From assembly GCA_013339895.1 (NCBI GenBank), contig JABACO010000078.1:1-64000 (forward strand): a DNA stretch of 64,000 nucleotides. Direction: 5' to 3'. Shown here one piece after another: positions 1 through 10,194 of this stretch. The number at the start of each line of letters is the position of its first letter. Position 1 is the stretch's first letter. The position numbers were made by a program, and so were the translations under genes. Under the pieces are notes generated by a model. The model saw only the letters and a list, made by a program, of their open reading frames with translations. It did no database searches and was not told the DNA's origin. Source of the stretch: Ephydatia muelleri. Taxonomy: Eukaryota; Porifera; Demospongiae; Spongillida; Spongillidae.

Positions 1-1063
1 AATGCAATAAGAATAATAGCCTGTGAGATTGAGAGAAAAAATTAATCATTACTCAGAATCACATGAAATAAGGTGCACAAAAGCATACGATTCCACTGTA
101 AATTCCAAGGCAAACCTTAAAACCTTATGTTTGAGTATTAGTGGTGAGTGTACTATATTATAAATTGGATACATCATACATAAACACAATTAGCTGGCTA
201 CTTAGTCCAAAAATGCATGATTTTGTCATATAAAAGGAGCGTTTTTGGTCCTTATATGCATCACATCTTTTAGGGTGCAGCTGTCAAAAATGATGAAAAA
301 GCATATCTGTGGACAATATACCTAGCTAGTTCCATAGTTCCTTAATGCACGCACACTTATCAACCAATGCAAAATTTTTCATTTTTATGCTAATAGTACC
401 CTGAAAAATAAAACCACACACAATTACTATAATAATTCTACACAGTATTTGACTTAGTGTCATGCCTTTATTTATTCTGAGAATCAGTTTATATCACCTA
501 GTCTAACATATTGTTTTCCATTGATATAGTACATGTACACTTGAATAATGATGATGAACTCAAGTATGGTTGATATCGAGAGTTACGGCAGTAACTCTCA
601 TATAGAATTTGTGCCGTATCATGAAATCATTAAAACGTGACCCGCGTATAACTCACGAACGGAGATACGGATAGTGTAGCTCTTTATTGCTATCGATCCA
701 CAATGGTCATTTTCATGTTTTGTTAAAGTCGCTAGACCGTTTACTTTAAGAGTCGTTGTTCTCGTTCCCAGACCGTAATTTGTCCATAGTCGTCGTCGTC
801 GTCGTCGTTTTTATGAGTGAGTATAACTAGAGATAGGAAAGGTTTTAAAGAGCGCCAGTTACACCCAAAATCGTAGAATTTACCTACCGTCTGCCCCTTG
901 AGGTCAGATATACATGTTTGGTATAAAGCAATAATTACGTCCGAGTACCGTTAGGAACAGCCTTGATATACATAAAGCGTCCGAAGCGTTCCCATGACAA
1001 TACCCATACGTATAATTAGAATTTTAATTGGTAGGCCTATATTACTTCACTAGCGTTGTCAAA
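1..1063. other. A+T-rich intergenic DNA
   Basis: No frame here looks coding. The only clear structure is a short (CGT)n run near 790-807. Nothing else recognised. Confidence 0.5.
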
Positions 1064-1374
1064 ATGCCTTCACGGAAACGAAAGAGGAAGGCTAAGCGAC
1101 GAGAGGAATACCTCCAAAATCAAGACGACGAGTTGGAGTCCTCCAGAATTCGGTACGATGCTGATGCGGAACAAAGGCGGGCGTCTGCTCGTGACATGTA
1201 CAGAGCAAATTTAAATCTGGAGTCAAACCGAGCTTCTAAGAGGTGGCGACAGGAAAAGAATTTTGTTGCGGTGCAAGCTTCTAATATAAGGGGCGGCGTT
1301 ATGAACTGAACTCAGACGAGAAACGAGCTACTAAGAGAAAAAGCTTGGCGCGACTAGAACAGCAGCAAATGTAA
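1064..1374 (+). pseudogene. Lys/Arg-rich repeat protein fragment, frameshifted
   Basis: Starting at the ATG at 1064 the frame reads MPSRKRKRKAKRREEY and continues with degenerate repeats of the type R-A-S-A-R / R-A-S-K-R. It meets a stop at 1307-1309, but the same repeat style (D-E-K-R-A-T-K-R) continues in another frame from about 1292 to the TAA at 1372-1374. The switch lies at a GGGG run and one extra G would join the halves. Basic repeats of this kind occur in the N-termini of many uncharacterised transposon-associated proteins of sponges and cnidarians, as I recall them; function is unknown. No intron or downstream domain was found, so it is either a fragment or a short first exon. Confidence 0.4.
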
Positions 1375-1545
1375 CATAACTGTAAACATTGTGTTGCTAG
1401 GCAATAAATATGGGAATTACAACGGCTGGATTTTATCATACAATCGTATTTACTTCAACATTGTACTAGTATGCAAATTAAAGTACATGTACACCTGTAT
1501 ACTACCGGTAGTAGTCACTTATAAAAAAAAAAAAAAAAGAATGAA

Positions 1546-1822
1546 ACAAGATATAAAAACATTCTCTTTGAGAAAGTTAGTGGTATATAGGATTTGAAGG
1601 CATTGGTGGTGTAAAAAGGAAGGGAACAAGGGATTCAGTGGAGATACAATAATTATTCCTATATTTAGCACTGTATAGAATGTCATTACAATTATGTTGC
1701 TAAATATAGGAATGATTATTGTATCTCCACTGAATCCCTTGTTCCCTTCCTTTTTACACCACCAATGCCTTCAAATCCTATATACCAGTAACTTTCTCAA
1801 AGAGAGTGTTTTTATATCGTGT
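1546..1822. repeat. Foldback (MITE-like) element, family A copy 1
   Basis: Two arms of about 120 bases are near-perfect reverse complements around a short centre at about 1672-1700. Termini resemble ACAAGATATAAAAACA followed by TTCTCTTTGAGAAAGTT. Related copies lie at 4257-4552 and 40254-40500. No coding capacity. A clear target-site duplication was not found. Confidence 0.75.
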
Positions 1823-2394
1823 ACATATTAGGTTCCATTGTATTTGACTATAGAGGAGATACATGGACAAGCATATGCATGGACATGATATGTAGTGCTT
1901 TAATTAGAATATATGCTGTAACACGTGGTGATTTCTATCACAGATATTACAGTCTTCCACATTGGTGACCCTGATGTTAAATGAACACGGGAGAGAAGCC
2001 GGTGTACATGTCTGTTGTCAGCGTCAAGCTGCCACTTTTCTGGTCCACTGAGTGGTTTGCACAGGTATAGAGGCACAATTTCAGGAAAGAAGTTGAAACC
2101 TGCTTAAGTTTGGTAAAGTGCCATCGACAATTCAAAGAGCTGTTAAAAGCATTTCCGACACTTTGTAGAAGGTTGTGTATTTCATCTACTCACTGATCAC
2201 ATCCGACGTTGATGCTCTGGTACTCAAGAGTATACATGGTTTGGATTTTTGCAATCAGCACACCAAATAATGGATGGTACAGTGCCACAATCTTCCTCTG
2301 CGAAGCTAGAGTCAATTCCATTGTAGTCATCGGATCTTACCATTCCCTGTGATGCTTCCATAGTAGTGCCATATAGCTTCTGCTTTCCGATCAC
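1823..2394. other. Unassigned intergenic sequence
   Basis: No convincing open frame, RNA gene or repeat was recognised in this stretch. Confidence 0.4.
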
Positions 2395-3796
2395 ATGTCT
2401 TCAATATTTTGCACCCATCTAATTGTGCAACGCCATAATGAAATCAGAGATGCACTTGAAGATCTGGCCTCAATAGCATTCAGGAATGTGATAAAGGAGC
2501 CAATTGTGAAGGAGGCTAAAATCAGAGACGGTGTCGGAGCAGATTCTGTCCCCCCGCAGATTTTGTCCCCCCGGACATAATCTGCTAGCGGAAATTGTCC
2601 CCCACGGACATAATCCGCTAGCAGATATTGTCCCCCTTCCGCAGAAATTGTCCCCCCCCCCCCCCCCCCCATTCAGTAGGTGATCGCGATCGATACTCCA
2701 ATACGTATAGCCTATCCTGTACACTAGTACTGTAGATGTCAACAGTAGGTTAGGTGATCGATACTCTCCGCCTTTCCTAATATGTTATGTTTAACCAGGG
2801 CTGCCAGGGAGTGAGATATCGGAAGGACCCCCAATCCTTGATATCGTGGCAAGTATAGAACTTACATGATTGGTCATATTCTATGTGTGTTATGATTGGC
2901 TATGTTATACGTGTATACATGGCTGGTTGCCATGCAACCGGGTTGTTGTTATTTCAGTATTATAGTTTTCGATACTTGGAAAGTACGTGCGTTACAATAT
3001 ACGTATTAGGTCCTATAAGCTAACAGTCCCGCCCGCTGTTTGCATCGGGCCCGAAACATACAGTACTCTCCTGCCCATTCCTTTTCATATCGGGCCCGAA
3101 GGGTACATGTATGTACGTTAGTGTGAAGTGTCATGAATACTATTAGCAAGATACCTGATTCCACTATACAGTCCCGCAGTCCTATCAATCGATCTCCCCG
3201 CCAGACTTCTTGGCCCTCTGCCCTTCTAAGTTGTACGTGGTACGTTTTGCTGCTGCTAGCTTTATGAAGACGGCCGGGTACGACAGCCACTTGACTTGAC
3301 TTGTCTTATACTATATTATTTGTATTATAGTGGAGATCGATGGTAGGGAAATTTCCTTATACACAGCTTGAAATGGTTCTATAAGACCGTCAAATTAAAG
3401 TCTATCGGCTATAGGACCATTTCAGGATATTGGCCGTGAGTCGGCCCGTGACAGCTATAGACATGACTTCAGGACCAAATTAGATAGAGCCTGGGATATA
3501 CATGTGTATCGATCGGTCGGACCATGCACACGAAGCTGCGCTGATAAACACAAAGGGATGCCATGGGTTGGGGGGGGGGGGGGGGGGGGGGACATATTCT
3601 GCGGAGGTGGGACAAAATCCGCTAGCAGAATGTGTCCCACCGGATAGAATCCGCTAGCGGATTTTGTCCGGGGGGACAGAATCTGCTAGCGGATTTTATA
3701 CGGGGGGGACAATAATTGGGGGGGACAAAATCCGCTATGACAACGGTACCACCCCCCCCGCCCTGATTGCGGACATCAGTATTAGAGGTCTTTGCC
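2395..3796 (+). pseudogene. Fragment of a reverse-transcriptase-associated ORF, split by an insertion
   Basis: From 2395 the frame contains RHNEIRDALEDLASIAF and then KEPIVKEA, a pattern I recall from the region downstream of the reverse transcriptase in many invertebrate mobile-element ORFs. It is followed there by a stretch resembling PALIADISIRG, and exactly that string appears at about 3757-3793 after a 1.2-kb block with inverted repetitive ends. The simplest reading is one ancestral ORF interrupted by an insertion between about 2545 and 3750. No reverse transcriptase motifs are present, so the piece is a remnant. The family assignment is from memory of the motif and is moderate at best. 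Confidence 0.4.
2545..3750. mobile_element. Non-autonomous element with inverted terminal mini-arrays
   Basis: Both ends carry several copies of a unit built on the palindrome TCCGCTAGCGGA joined to ATTTTGTCCCCCC. The left cluster is about 2545-2670 and the right cluster, in opposite orientation, about 3594-3745. Each cluster adjoins a long homopolymer (C at about 2650-2670, G at about 3570-3592). The interior of about 900 bases shows no recognisable protein. Its position inside an otherwise contiguous ORF remnant supports insertion. No target-site duplication could be fixed because the ends are repetitive. Confidence 0.5.
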
Positions 3797-4060
3797 CCGC
3801 CACCGCCTGCAGCAGCGCTGGACCCTCCGCCACCGCCAGCAGAAGCGCGGCCACCGCCTGCAGCAGCGCTGGACCCACCGCCTGCAGCGTTACCCCCACC
3901 CCCGCTGATGCTCCCCCCAATGCTGCCCCCAATGCTGCCCCCCGCCTTTTTTACTGCCCCCGCCACCCGCATGGCCTTACCCCGGGGGGGGGGAGAAGAA
4001 GAAGAGGAAGAGGCCGAGGAAGAAGAGGCGGCAAAACTATTTATTTTATCAAAAACAACT
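3767..4060. repeat. GC-rich triplet-repeat tract
   Basis: Imperfect repeats of GCCACCGCC, GCAGCAGCGCTGG and CTGCCCCCAAT type are followed by a purine run of (GAA/GAG)n. Both strands give long low-complexity frames (Pro/Ala-rich forward, Gly/Ala/Ser-rich reverse). I see no conserved domain and cannot say whether either is translated. Confidence 0.5.
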
Positions 4061-4256
4061 ACACTTATCACTATTAATTTTATTGTTATTGTAACATTAA
4101 TTTTACATACGTATTTATTAAAGTTATATAGTAACTTGTGGTCGGGGCAATGCACAAAGCGTTCGTAAGGTATAGACATTTTGTCCATTGCACATCGTTC
4201 CTCATCACATTACAGTTATGAAGCTTCGTTGACACGGAGAAAAAAAAACTTATGAA

Positions 4257-4552
4257 ACAAGTAATAAAAACCTTCTCTAACGAGAAAGTTGGTGGGCATA
4301 TAGGATTGACAATGTTGGTGTAAAAAGCACGGAAACAAGTGTGACAGAAATGTTACTGGAAAATTGAAATAGGCCTATATTTAGCCCATTTTCTCAGGCG
4401 TGCGCTGCCTAAATGTGACTGGGCTAAATATAGGCCTATTTCAATTTTCCAGTAACATTTCTGTCACACTTGTTTCCGTGCTTTTTACACCAACATTGTC
4501 AATCCTATATGCCCACCAACTTTCTCGTTAGAGAAGGTTTTTATTTACTTGT
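4257..4552. repeat. Foldback (MITE-like) element, family A copy 2
   Basis: A hairpin of about 296 bases. Termini are ACAAGTAATAAAAACC and the reverse complement near 4552. The inner stem AACGAGAAAGTTGGTGGGC matches copy 3. The centre holds TAGCCCATTTTCTCAGG and similar. It sits just beyond the truncated end of the RecQ-like fragment. Confidence 0.75.
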
Positions 4553-4629
4553 ATGTATTATGTGTTCTAGGGATACTGTTTCCTGGGAAACAAATGTATG
4601 ACAAAAAGCACTCCCAAAAAAAAAAACTT

Positions 4630-5114
4630 GCCAAGTCTTCACACAATGAGCTTCATCAATTGCTATCCCCACAAGATTCTGCTGGAACACCGGTCCAAGC
4701 AGAGCATCATGCCATCGGTCACCGTTTAGAAGTGTTTCTGGGCTAACAAAGACGAGCTGAAATTTTCCATTTTTGATGTCTTCGGTCACATCTGTCTCAC
4801 ACGCGTACACAGTTGTAACATTACGTTGAGACATAACCCTTACCTGATCTTTCATCAGTGCTATAAGCGGACTTACTACGACTACAATGGACTGATTATG
4901 AACCTTTCGTAACACGTCGAAAGCTTTAGGTAGCAGACAATAGCAGAGGGATTTCCCGCTTCCAGTCGGTAGGCACACAAAAAACATCATTCCCTCTCAA
5001 AAAGCATCTTATAGCACGCTCTTGTAACTCCTTGAGTTGTGCGTATCCTAGATGCGCAACAGCTGTACTCATCGCTTCGGTAATCGTACTCTCGCTATAA
5101 ATGTTCAGCGCCAT
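4630..5114 (-). pseudogene. RecQ-like DNA helicase, N-terminal part only
   Basis: Reading leftwards from the ATG at 5114, the first frame gives LGYAQLKELQERAI, the usual RecQ entry (Q-motif region). A second frame gives the Walker A motif PTGSGKSLCY (motif I), VVVSPLIALMKDQV (motif Ia), FVSPETLL and the Walker B box AIDEAHCVKTW (DEAH, motif II). The two frames meet at a TTTTTT run near 4985-4990, where one T too many shifts the frame. After DEAHCVKTW similarity stops near 4640 at GGCAAGTTTTT, which could be a GC-type splice donor, but no helicase motifs III-VI follow within the next kilobase. RecQ enzymes unwind DNA 3'-5' using ATP. Here only the first half of the helicase core is seen, so it is a truncated copy or the first exon of a gene whose rest is missing. 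Confidence 0.7.
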
Positions 5115-5319
5115 CTCTTAACTATTAGCTAAATAAACGTTATGATGTAATTGACACATGATAAAACACCTGCCTGCAATCTGATTGGGCACGACCCAAG
5201 TTAGGTCGTGAACATGTAAACACTGGCCAAAGTAACCAGACGTACTTCTCAGAACGTTTTACTCGTCCCCCAGTCCTCTCGCGTCGTTCGACAACGAAGT
5301 ACGTCTGGCTTGCGAGACT

Positions 5320-5775
5320 AGAGGAGATATGGCCTTCTCCCTATACTAGTACAGTTGGCCATCTCTCTATAATGGTGGACATCTCCCTGTACTGTAACCA
5401 GTGGTAGCCTTCTCCCTTTACTTCCCGAACCGTTAATTGCCCGTCTCCTTATACTGTTGGTCTTCTTCCTTTATTGGGCTATTCCAGTTTAAAATCGTAC
5501 ATGGGTACTGATGACATCGCCGCATACCTCCGGATAATAGCTAGTAATCATAGAATACTAGTGGTTATCCGGAGGTATGCAGCAATGTCATCAGTACCCA
5601 TGTACCATTTTAAACTGGAATAGCCCATTGTTAGACTGGTGGCCTTCTCCCTGTACTGCTGGTCTTCTCCCTATACTGTTCGCCTTGTATTTATACTGTT
5701 GACTTCTCCCTATACTGTTGGCTTTCTCCCTATACTGTTGGCCTTCTCCCTATTCTGTTGGCCTTGTTGAATGTG
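5320..5775. repeat. Diverged 20-25 bp minisatellite
   Basis: Repeats of a unit like TTGGCCTTCTCCCTATACTG occur at about 5325-5475 and again at about 5637-5770. The foldback element at 5476-5626 interrupts them, so the array is older than that insertion. Frames through it are repeat artefacts. Confidence 0.7.
5476..5626. mobile_element. Short MITE with GGGCTATTCCAG termini
   Basis: About 60-base arms beginning GGGCTATTCCAGTTTAAAAT are near-perfect reverse complements around a 25-base loop. ATT precedes the left end (5473-5475) and follows the right end (5627-5629), a candidate 3-bp target duplication. MITEs beginning with similar sequence are common in cnidarian and sponge genomes, as I recall them. 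No coding sequence. Confidence 0.75.
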
Positions 5776-6033
5776 GATATGGTATACTGTTGGCTTTCTT
5801 CCTGGGTTATTCAAATTACCTAACCTGTATGAAATTCTGTAGATCTGTTGATAGGGCAGGCAAGGTAGATTGGGGTAAGGATGTGCCCCTTATATGTGAG
5901 GAACATGAGACGACCTTGAGCAGGGTAGTCTCCAACACCACCTCCACCACCACTACTACCAGACGTGCATCTGGTCATAACTGTACACCAGATGTGACAT
6001 GGTCATAATTGTAAGTTCTGTAACTACAAGGAG

Positions 6034-6034
<1 letters not shown>

Positions 6035-6109
<75 letters not shown>

Positions 6110-6170
6110 GCACACACATACATGCACACACACTCACACTCACTCATGCACACACACACTCACACACAGT
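6035..6170. repeat. (CA)n microsatellite
   Basis: An almost pure CA dinucleotide run to about 6105, then interrupted CA-rich sequence. The His/Thr frame through it is an artefact. Confidence 0.95.
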
Positions 6171-7670
6171 TGTATGGTCATCACTGGCTATTTATATATA
6201 TAGATCTTGATCCACAAGGGTGCATGTTCCTGGGAGCTATTTCTCTGTATGTCCTTGATCGTACCTGGTTCTCTGTGCACAAGTTGTGAACAAGAGTGTG
6301 TGTCATGTGACCAAGCCCTTAGAATTAAGCATTAAGCAAACAGATAGATGTATTTCAGCTACATGTACATGTAATTATTACGTTAGGCTATCTTAGTTTT
6401 AGACCCTTAAAAACCCTTTGTGGAGGGTGAATACAAATTCTTTAACTGAACTTCTAGTCATAGTACAGCACCATTGGAATAACGCCGCACCTGTCCTCCC
6501 ATATGTATACGGCGAAGAAATAGTATTGGCTGCCCCTCCCTTCACCCTCCCTCTCTTCAACCAAGTAGTAGTAGTATTGGCTGCAGTTGGCTTCTGCCCC
6601 TCCCTTCACCCCTCACAGTACACCTCATAAGGGGACTACCTCATCACATTGCCCCAGAAGCAAACACATACACCATGAGCACAGGGTACACACACCATGA
6701 CACAGGGCACACACACCATGAACTTTGCAAACTTGCAAATGGGGGGGATGGGGGGGAGGTAAAGTGAAGCGAGGGGAGAGACAGGGGTGACCACCATTGA
6801 AGGGGGTGTGTGACCTGAACCACACATAATCTCACACCTCATCTCCTCCCTCACTTCACTTCACTGCATCAGATATCATGAAAGCAGTTGGAAAAAAAGA
6901 ATAAATCTCCTTCCTCCTTTTGTTTTTCAGTCTAGAGGTTGCCGTGTTCCTGTTTATTATTATTAACCGATTGTGGTACCACTACTACAGTCAAAGGTGA
7001 GGCTCCAATGAGCACATAAAATAGGTGATCATGACAACTTTGTATGCATAAATAGTATCACTCATTTGATGTGTGTGTGTGTATCATAATAGGCCCTTGT
7101 GAGCGTACTTTAGGCTGGCTTTCGTATTTGTATATCATTTAAAAAGAAAAGAACGTATACCTTAATTAATCTTCCGCGTAGTGCAGGGGCGGAGAGGGAG
7201 GGAGGTGAGGGAGTTATTTGTCTCATGTATACAGGGTAATCCGCAAAAGTAAATAGTTGTAATTCAGAACTCAATGTTGAAAAAGGAAAAAAAAAGGATT
7301 TTGTACTGTTCGGGAATGTAGTGATTTCAAAGTGAATCATCTTTATATATATTAAACGTGAAGCGCCATTTTCGCGTGAAAGATGCTACTACAAGCCTAC
7401 AATGCTGGTTAAAAAAATGATTCCTAATGTTTGTGGGGTAAAAGAGATTCTAGTTACCCTAGAAACACAAGCACATTATTGTCAGTTAGTACAGGCTGAG
7501 AAAGCAATTTATAAACACACACACACACACCACCGTTGGGATAGTTATGCACTGTAGTCCTCTCGTTGGAATTTGGACCAGCCCTGTGATGTGTAGTCCT
7601 TTAAGTGTCTGATCTATGAATGTATAAAAACGTTTGAGGCAGGCGGTTGACCACAATGTTCCATTTCAGA
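6171..7670. other. Intergenic sequence with dispersed repeat pieces
   Basis: No convincing gene. At about 6275-6330 lies an inverted match to 38428-38485 (shared core TAAGGGCTTGGTC...GTTCACAACTTGT). At 6420-6450 GGAGGGTGAATA..AATTC.TTAACTGAACTT is shared with about 16886-16918. A short CA run is at 7517-7532. Confidence 0.4.
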
Positions 7671-8721
7671 ATGTCTACTTTACCATCACCACCACAACCA
7701 ACAGCAATATTGCGCTTAAATAAGACAACACATGACAGTGTGTTTTAGAAAAGTGTTCAAAGAGAAGAATTGTCTAATGTCACTTCTGAACAGCATTTAT
7801 TATTCTGATAATGATGATGATAGTATTACAAACATACAATACTGTTCAGAAGTTACTCCCGGTGTAGATGTACACAATACAAAGTCTACTACGATAGACA
7901 TTCATTGTGAAACACAAAATGGTTCTCATTTTTTTGTTGAAGTACAGCTTTGTGCAATGCCTACAGATGCAATGTTCAAACGTTTCGAGCTGTACTCTGC
8001 ACAATTATTGGTGGACATGTGGAGGAACTTACCGACCGTTAGACATGGATACAGACGCTATTCTGAACTCCAACCCTTGCATTGCCTAGTCATTATTGAC
8101 TTCAAGATCACAGTATTTGAAAATGAATTACTATCTGAAAGTGGAGTTCATAAATTTCAGACGTTTCATGTTCCTTCTATGAAGCCCATGTCAAATTTGC
8201 ATTTTCTGCAAGATTATACATATATATATCTTCCTAAAATAAGGGAATTATCACTTCACGAAGACGAAAGCTTGCGCTCAAAGTGGTTTGCTTTTCTGAC
8301 AACAGGTGACGGAGTGTCAGTTAATATTGATGAAGTAAATGATGAAGATGTAAAACATGCATACCGTGTTGCTTCTGGTGTACATGATGCAGCAATTGAA
8401 GATGATTGTCGACATGAAGCTGACATGTCAGCTATGGCAGCCATAGAAGTACCTGTGATTGAGAAGGAGGCTCAAAGCGAGGCATCATTTGTCAGCATCC
8501 CTGTTGACGTCCTCTCCACTATACCCACAACCATCCGGGATGTTCTAAAGTGTGAGAGAAGGTATACATCCATGGATGCAAGGAAGCTTCTAGTTCCTTT
8601 AGCTGATGTGCCCCAGGCATATGTTGCATCACTGCTGAAGATCAGCAATAACTATGCACTGCGTTTGCTATTTCAAGCCAAGGTTGACAGGCTTTACCTC
8701 ACATCTGGGCCAGGATTGTGA
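7671..8721 (+). CDS. Rpn/PD-(D/E)XK transposase-family nuclease-like protein, frameshifted near its start
   Basis: The N-terminal ATG at 7671 gives MSTLPSPPQPTAILRLNKTT ending in HDSVF, then a TTTT run at about 7740 shifts the frame; the rest reads RKVFKEKNCLMSLLNSIYY and on to the TGA at 8721 (about 350 residues if joined). The order 'D-x-VFK-x-VF...LLN-x-I', then TIDIHCETQNGSHFFVEVQ and FKRFELYSAQLL matches the PD-(D/E)XK nuclease family transposases (Rpn type) best known from bacteria: conserved D in the IDI strand and E-x-Q in the next strand, followed by the R-x-x-x-Y-x-S helix. The C-terminal 130 residues are acidic, then end in a helical stretch I do not recognise. The nuclease would be expected to cut DNA, which is an inference from family. 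It stands alone, without introns, between repeats. The frameshift is one base in a homopolymer, so it may be intact in reality. Confidence 0.6.
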
Positions 8722-9105
8722 CTAAGATTAACCCAATTAATTTAGACGCGCGAGAATTATTATAGCGGTTAGTGATAATAAATAAGTCTGGCAACGAGGT
8801 TGAACTGTCCTGAGTGTTAGTTTTCCATAGCACGAACGCATGCCACCAAATTTGTTGCAACCCTACCTATCCGATCGAGGTGAGTATAAGGACGCTGTTT
8901 TTGAGCATTGAAAACACCTCAGAAAAATGTGTACCTTTTGCGGAGATGGTCGTACCCTCTACACTTTAAACGAATGCAGTTTCAAAAACATAGCGAGTTA
9001 CTAAGTATTTATAACGCCAAACTACGTACAGAGGATTGATCTTATAGGCACGCATGTATAAATAGCAATTGCAATCCTTCCGACTAATTTTAGAGTGGAA
9101 CCACG
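8722..9105. other. Unassigned sequence upstream of the retrotransposon
   Basis: No gene or repeat recognised. CACG at 9102-9105 is the left half of the 4-bp duplication flanking the retrotransposon. Confidence 0.4.
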
Positions 9106-9277
9106 TGTAATGCAGGATTTATTAGTCTGCGCTGCGCAGTACATTGTATTGATGGAACCTTTTGTAATAGATTGTCACACGCACACCCGTGATCACACAT
9201 ATATATATATACCTTATTTTTGTATGTTTGTTAGTCTGTACCTCGTGTATACCTGCTATCAATCTTGGCCGCTTACA
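9106..9277 (+). repeat. 5' LTR of the Ty3/gypsy element
   Basis: Begins TGTAATGCAGG and ends GGCCGCTTACA, with the TG..CA ends typical of LTRs. Short for the family at 172 bases. Contains a (TA)n-rich stretch ATATATATATACC that could serve as a TATA region. Confidence 0.93.
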
Positions 9278-9279
9278 AC

Positions 9280-9293
9280 TGGCGTAGTCGGCT
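9280..9293 (+). promoter_or_regulatory. Probable primer-binding site
   Basis: TGGCGTAGTCGGCT starts two bases after the 5' LTR. TGG at the start would pair with the CCA end of a tRNA. The tRNA could not be identified. Confidence 0.6.
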
Positions 9294-9308
9294 CTACACG
9301 AGTTTGGA

Positions 9309-10194
9309 ATGTCCAAACCCTTGCTCCTACCTGAGCCCTACGGAGGCGAAGCGGGTGGCTGGGCGAATGGGTAGACCATTTCGAGAACGTAGCCACTGTC
9401 AACAAGTGGGCCACTGGTGAGGAGAAATTAAAATGGCTGAAGGTGCGTCTAACTGGGAAGGCTCAGACAGCGTTCAAGAAGTTGCCACAAGATGTGAAAG
9501 AAAACTACGGTGAGTGCATAAAATCCTTACAGCGCCGTTTTGACCCTGACAGTAAGAGGCACACTGTAACGTGGCCGAGTTAAGTGCCAGAACGAGGCAC
9601 AAGGACGAAGACTGGGCTACTTTCGGCGACGTATTGAGAGTTCTTGCGGACAAAGCGTATCCTGACCTGGAGGAGAAGGCAAGAGAACGTCTTGCATTAA
9701 ACCAGTTTTTGGCACAAATTGAAAACGCCCAAGTCGCTTTCGGCGTGAAGCAGAAACGACCCACCAACGTCGAGGAGGCCGTCGTCGCAACAATTGAATT
9801 AGAGTCGTACTTGGGAAGCTCCGGTAAGCCGCTGCGAGTGAGCGCTGTGTCCCCACAGGAACCAGACCCAGATGTACGCGTACGCCGTGCAGACCGTGCT
9901 GAAGCTGTCGCAGCTGTCTCTCCACTTGATGAACCTCAGACGGTGAAGTTGCTTGGCGAGCGGCTACAACGGTTGGAGATGCTACTCGAGAGACAAGGGA
10001 GTTCCACAAGGCCTCGGACAAGTAAGCAAACCTGGGAGGCTGAGAGTGGGAAACGCAAGGCTGTAGTCTGTTGGACTTGTGGCAAGAAAGGCCATATTGC
10101 AAGATTTTGTCGGAGTCGCGCAACAGAGCAGCATCAGGGAAACTTCAGTCCCTCAGTGGAAAGAGCCTACCACGTGAGGGAAGAAGACATGTAG
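9309..10194 (+). pseudogene. gag: gag polyprotein of the Ty3/gypsy element, frameshifted
   Basis: The ATG at 9309 begins MSKPLLLPEPYGG. A missing base near 9353 (GCGAATGGG) moves the frame to one that reads FENVATVNKWATGEEKLKWL, and another shift near 9556-9570 leads to the long frame 9571-10194. That frame ends with the nucleic-acid-binding knuckle CWTCGKKGHIARFC (C-x2-C-x4-H-x4-C), which packages the RNA. The 3' end overlaps the pol frame by about 120 bases in the -1 relation, which could be normal ribosomal frameshifting. The two upstream breaks look like single-base indels rather than decay. Confidence 0.75.
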
